Both the position numbers and the translations under genes were made by a program. A stretch of DNA of 15,052 nt, from positions 1 through 15,052 of the forward strand of contig CACZSO010000033.1 in the NCBI GenBank assembly GCA_902783795.1. Direction: 5' to 3'. The notes under the pieces were generated by a model. The model saw only the letters and a program-made list of their open reading frames with translations. It was not told where the DNA came from and searched no databases. Of this stretch, positions 13,037-15,052 are shown piece by piece (within the stretch, counting starts at the first letter, position 1; the number at the start of each line of letters is the position of its first letter). The stretch is from an uncultured Eubacteriales bacterium. Lineage in GTDB: Bacteria > Bacillota > Clostridia > Lachnospirales > Lachnospiraceae.

Positions 13037-15052
13037 ATGGGTATCTTTAAGCACTGGATCACAGATGGATCCGGACACCCCTTTTACGCGAGAAAAAGAT
13101 TCAGCCTGAAAGACCACATTGAATCGGCGGAAGCTTTTGTCTGCGGTCTGGGTCAGTTTAACCTGTACATCAATGGACAGGAGGCATCGGACCACCGGCT
13201 GGATCCGGCCTGGACAGATTACAGAAAGACAGTCAGCTACGTACGTTTTGACCTTACTCCCTTTGTACACCCCGGGGAAAACGTACTGGCGGCAGAGGTC
13301 GGAAACGGCTGGTATCTTATGGATGAGACCGGATATTCCTTCCGGTTTCCGGGTTTCATGCCGGAAAATCCTAATGGCTATAAACCCTTTGGTCTGGACC
13401 TTAAACTGGCAGGCGTGATCCAGGTGAAGTATTGGAACGGGAGAGAGGAAGAGATCTCCTTTAATGAGGAGACGCTGACAGCACCTCATCCGGTACAGCA
13501 TACGAATGTGTTCGGCAGTGAAGTCACGGATGGCCGTATGAACATTCCGGGATGGAACGAAGTTTCCCTGGATGACAGTGACTGGCAAAAAGCAGAGATC
13601 GTGGAAAAATCTCATGAACCCAAAGGGAGACCGGTACAGGAGACCATGCCGCCCATCCGGGTCAAGGAGATCCTTAAAGGAAAGCTCATCGGGACGGTCA
13701 ACGGACGTCTTATCTATGATTTCGGCCGCAACTCGGCCGCCATGCTGAAGGCAAAAGTCAAGGGCCATAAAGGCGCAAGTGTCATCTTCCGTCCGGCGGA
13801 AAAACTGAAGGCTGATGGTGACATCGACCAGATGGCAAAGAACTGGATGCTCATCGATGTCTTTGAAAGCTATACCTTCGGAAAAGAGCAGGAATTTGAA
13901 GATTTCCGCATGGTCTTTACCTATTTCGGCGGAAGATATGTTTCTGTGGAAGGCGTTTCGGAAGAAGATATTGCCGATGTGGAAGCAGAGGTCATTACTT
14001 CTGCCATAGAGGATGCCGGAAGCTTCACCTGTGATGATGAGCGTTTTCTTAAGATCTATGATCTTGTGAAACATTCCGTAGAATCCAATATGCTTTCCGT
14101 GCATACGGACTGTCCTACCATTGAACGGTTTGCCTGGCAGGAAGAAAATGTCATGATGGCACCTTCAGTTATGTACATGAAAGAAGCAGCGGAACATTGG
14201 CGGAAGTTTCTCAGGGATGCCAGGGATGAGCAGCATAAGGCAGCGGATTTCTTCCTGGATTACGAAGGAAATAAGATCTTCCCCGGTTACGGATTGATCC
14301 CCTCACAGGCGCCCTGCTATATCCCCAATGTGGTGCCGGTGCCCGGTATGGGTTCCTTCTACGACATTATACCCTGGGGATCCAGTATCGTCCTGGGCCT
14401 GTACTGGCACTATATGTTCTATGGGAATAAGAAGATCATCGAGGAAAATTACGAGGCGGCTAAGCATTATTTAAGCCATCTGGAGCGGAAGATCGACGGG
14501 AATGGTTTTATCAGCCACGGCCTGGGTGACTGGGGTAATCCGAAGAGAGAGTTCGCGAGAGAGAATATCGAGACCGCTTTCTTCTACTGGGATAATAAAG
14601 TCATGAGTTTTTTAGCCCATGAAAACGGCCGGATGATCGATGAACTGAGATTCATGGCCCGGGCGGAGAGTATCCGCCAGCACTATAACCGGATCCTGTT
14701 AAAGAAAGATCCGAAGAGCGGCCGCTTCGGCTATACCACCTTCGATGTGCTGGTTCCCGGTGAGGATAATTTCCATACCACCCAGGCTGCCCTGGCACTG
14801 CCTTTATATCTTAATATGGTGCCGGAGGAATATAAGCAGGATGTAGTAGAGATGTTCCGGGAAAAGATGCAGGAAGACAGCAGTTTTATCACCGGAGAAG
14901 TAGGTCAGGCTTATATTATCCAGGTCATGGCAGAAAATGGCATGAATGACCTGATCTGTAAGTATATCCTGAAAGAAAGCCATCCGTCTTATTATGCTTT
15001 TATAGTGGATGGCGAGACTTCACTGGGTGAATATTGGGAGACGAATCCCCGC
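13037..15052 (+). CDS. Family-78 alpha-L-rhamnosidase-like glycoside hydrolase (3' end outside window)
   Basis: Open from ATG 13037 to the window edge: 672 codons without a stop, so the C-terminus is missing. Ribosome site AAGGAG (13026-13031) is five bases before the ATG. There is no signal peptide, so it should act in the cytoplasm on imported rhamnosyl compounds. Residues about 18-115 look like the N-terminal jelly-roll domain (FVCGLGQFNLYINGQ, DPAWTDYRKTV, NVLAAEVGNGWY). After a beta-rich middle part the helical barrel starts near 330; it has DCPTIERFAW (Asp358, Glu363), LGDWGNP (Asp498) and GETSLGEYWE (659-668), which fit the GH78 catalytic region. DCPTIERFAW is a variant of the commoner DCPQRDERLGW type. 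Exact substrate is uncertain; other glycosides are possible. A 366-codon reverse-strand open frame over this gene is a shadow. Confidence 0.85.
   Translation, partial: MGIFKHWITDGSGHPFYARKRFSLKDHIESAEAFVCGLGQFNLYINGQEASDHRLDPAWTDYRKTVSYVRFDLTPFVHPGENVLAAEVGNGWYLMDETGYSFRFPGFMPENPNGYKPFGLDLKLAGVIQVKYWNGREEEISFNEETLTAPHPVQHTNVFGSEVTDGRMNIPGWNEVSLDDSDWQKAEIVEKSHEPKGRPVQETMPPIRVKEILKGKLIGTVNGRLIYDFGRNSAAMLKAKVKGHKGASVIFRPAEKLKADGDIDQMAKNWMLIDVFESYTFGKEQEFEDFRMVFTYFGGRYVSVEGVSEEDIADVEAEVITSAIEDAGSFTCDDERFLKIYDLVKHSVESNMLSVHTDCPTIERFAWQEENVMMAPSVMYMKEAAEHWRKFLRDARDEQHKAADFFLDYEGNKIFPGYGLIPSQAPCYIPNVVPVPGMGSFYDIIPWGSSIVLGLYWHYMFYGNKKIIEENYEAAKHYLSHLERKIDGNGFISHGLGDWGNPKREFARENIETAFFYWDNKVMSFLAHENGRMIDELRFMARAESIRQHYNRILLKKDPKSGRFGYTTFDVLVPGEDNFHTTQAALALPLYLNMVPEEYKQDVVEMFREKMQEDSSFITGEVGQAYIIQVMAENGMNDLICKYILKESHPSYYAFIVDGETSLGEYWETNPR

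Noticed and set aside
13004..14104. 366-codon open frame on the reverse strand
   Set aside because: The forward frame from 13037 is open for 672 codons, has a strong ribosome site and encodes recognisable GH78 motifs. The reverse frame has no recognisable domain and is a shadow.
1..15052. CRISPR array, prophage, insertion sequence or toxin-antitoxin pair
   Set aside because: No regularly spaced direct repeats, transposase or phage motifs, or paired small genes were seen.

Overview
The window reads as chromosomal DNA from a gut-type Clostridia bacterium, most likely Lachnospiraceae or a close relative. This rests on the protein types (a clostripain-family protease with low-complexity linkers, a short SerA with a C-terminal ACT domain, a DUF1015 protein, an ACT/SerC pair, a family-78 rhamnosidase), strong AGGAGG-like ribosome binding sites, and compact intergenic regions with sigma-A type promoters and hairpin terminators. 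No tRNA, rRNA, CRISPR array, phage gene or transposase was seen. The species cannot be named from the sequence alone.

Layout. Positions 1-59 hold the tail of an unknown upstream gene. A forward block follows: a membrane-anchored C11 (clostripain-like) protease (99-2969), 4-alpha-glucanotransferase MalQ (2977-4404) and a DUF1015 protein (4401-5645, 4-base overlap with malQ). It meets a reverse block at a perfect 17-bp hairpin (5679-5718). The reverse block has a type-B carboxylesterase (5739-7268) with its own promoter and, upstream of it, the serine biosynthesis operon serC-serA (9731 down to 7492, 4-base ATGA overlap). A terminator and a REP-like double hairpin lie after serA. The serC promoter stands back to back with the promoter of a forward polysaccharide deacetylase lipoprotein (10095-11273, own terminator). 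Then come a MATE-family transporter (11537-12952) and the first 672 codons of a family-78 alpha-L-rhamnosidase-like enzyme that runs off the window.

How the genes work together. SerC and SerA carry out two successive steps of phosphoserine synthesis from 3-phosphoglycerate. The DUF1015 protein ends about 1.8 kb from the serA stop and carries a DGHHR motif that resembles ParB/Srx-fold proteins, a fold that includes free-serine kinases, so a serine-related role is a testable idea. MalQ and the rhamnosidase belong to intracellular carbohydrate use (maltodextrins and rhamnosyl compounds). The protease and the deacetylase are envelope proteins held on the cell surface and displayed on long low-complexity stalks. 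The window is largely housekeeping and envelope functions. I did not see a clearly new defence or mobile system; the best leads are the DUF1015 protein, a SerA lacking an obvious catalytic glutamate, the serC leader, the double-hairpin repeat and the unusual protease architecture.
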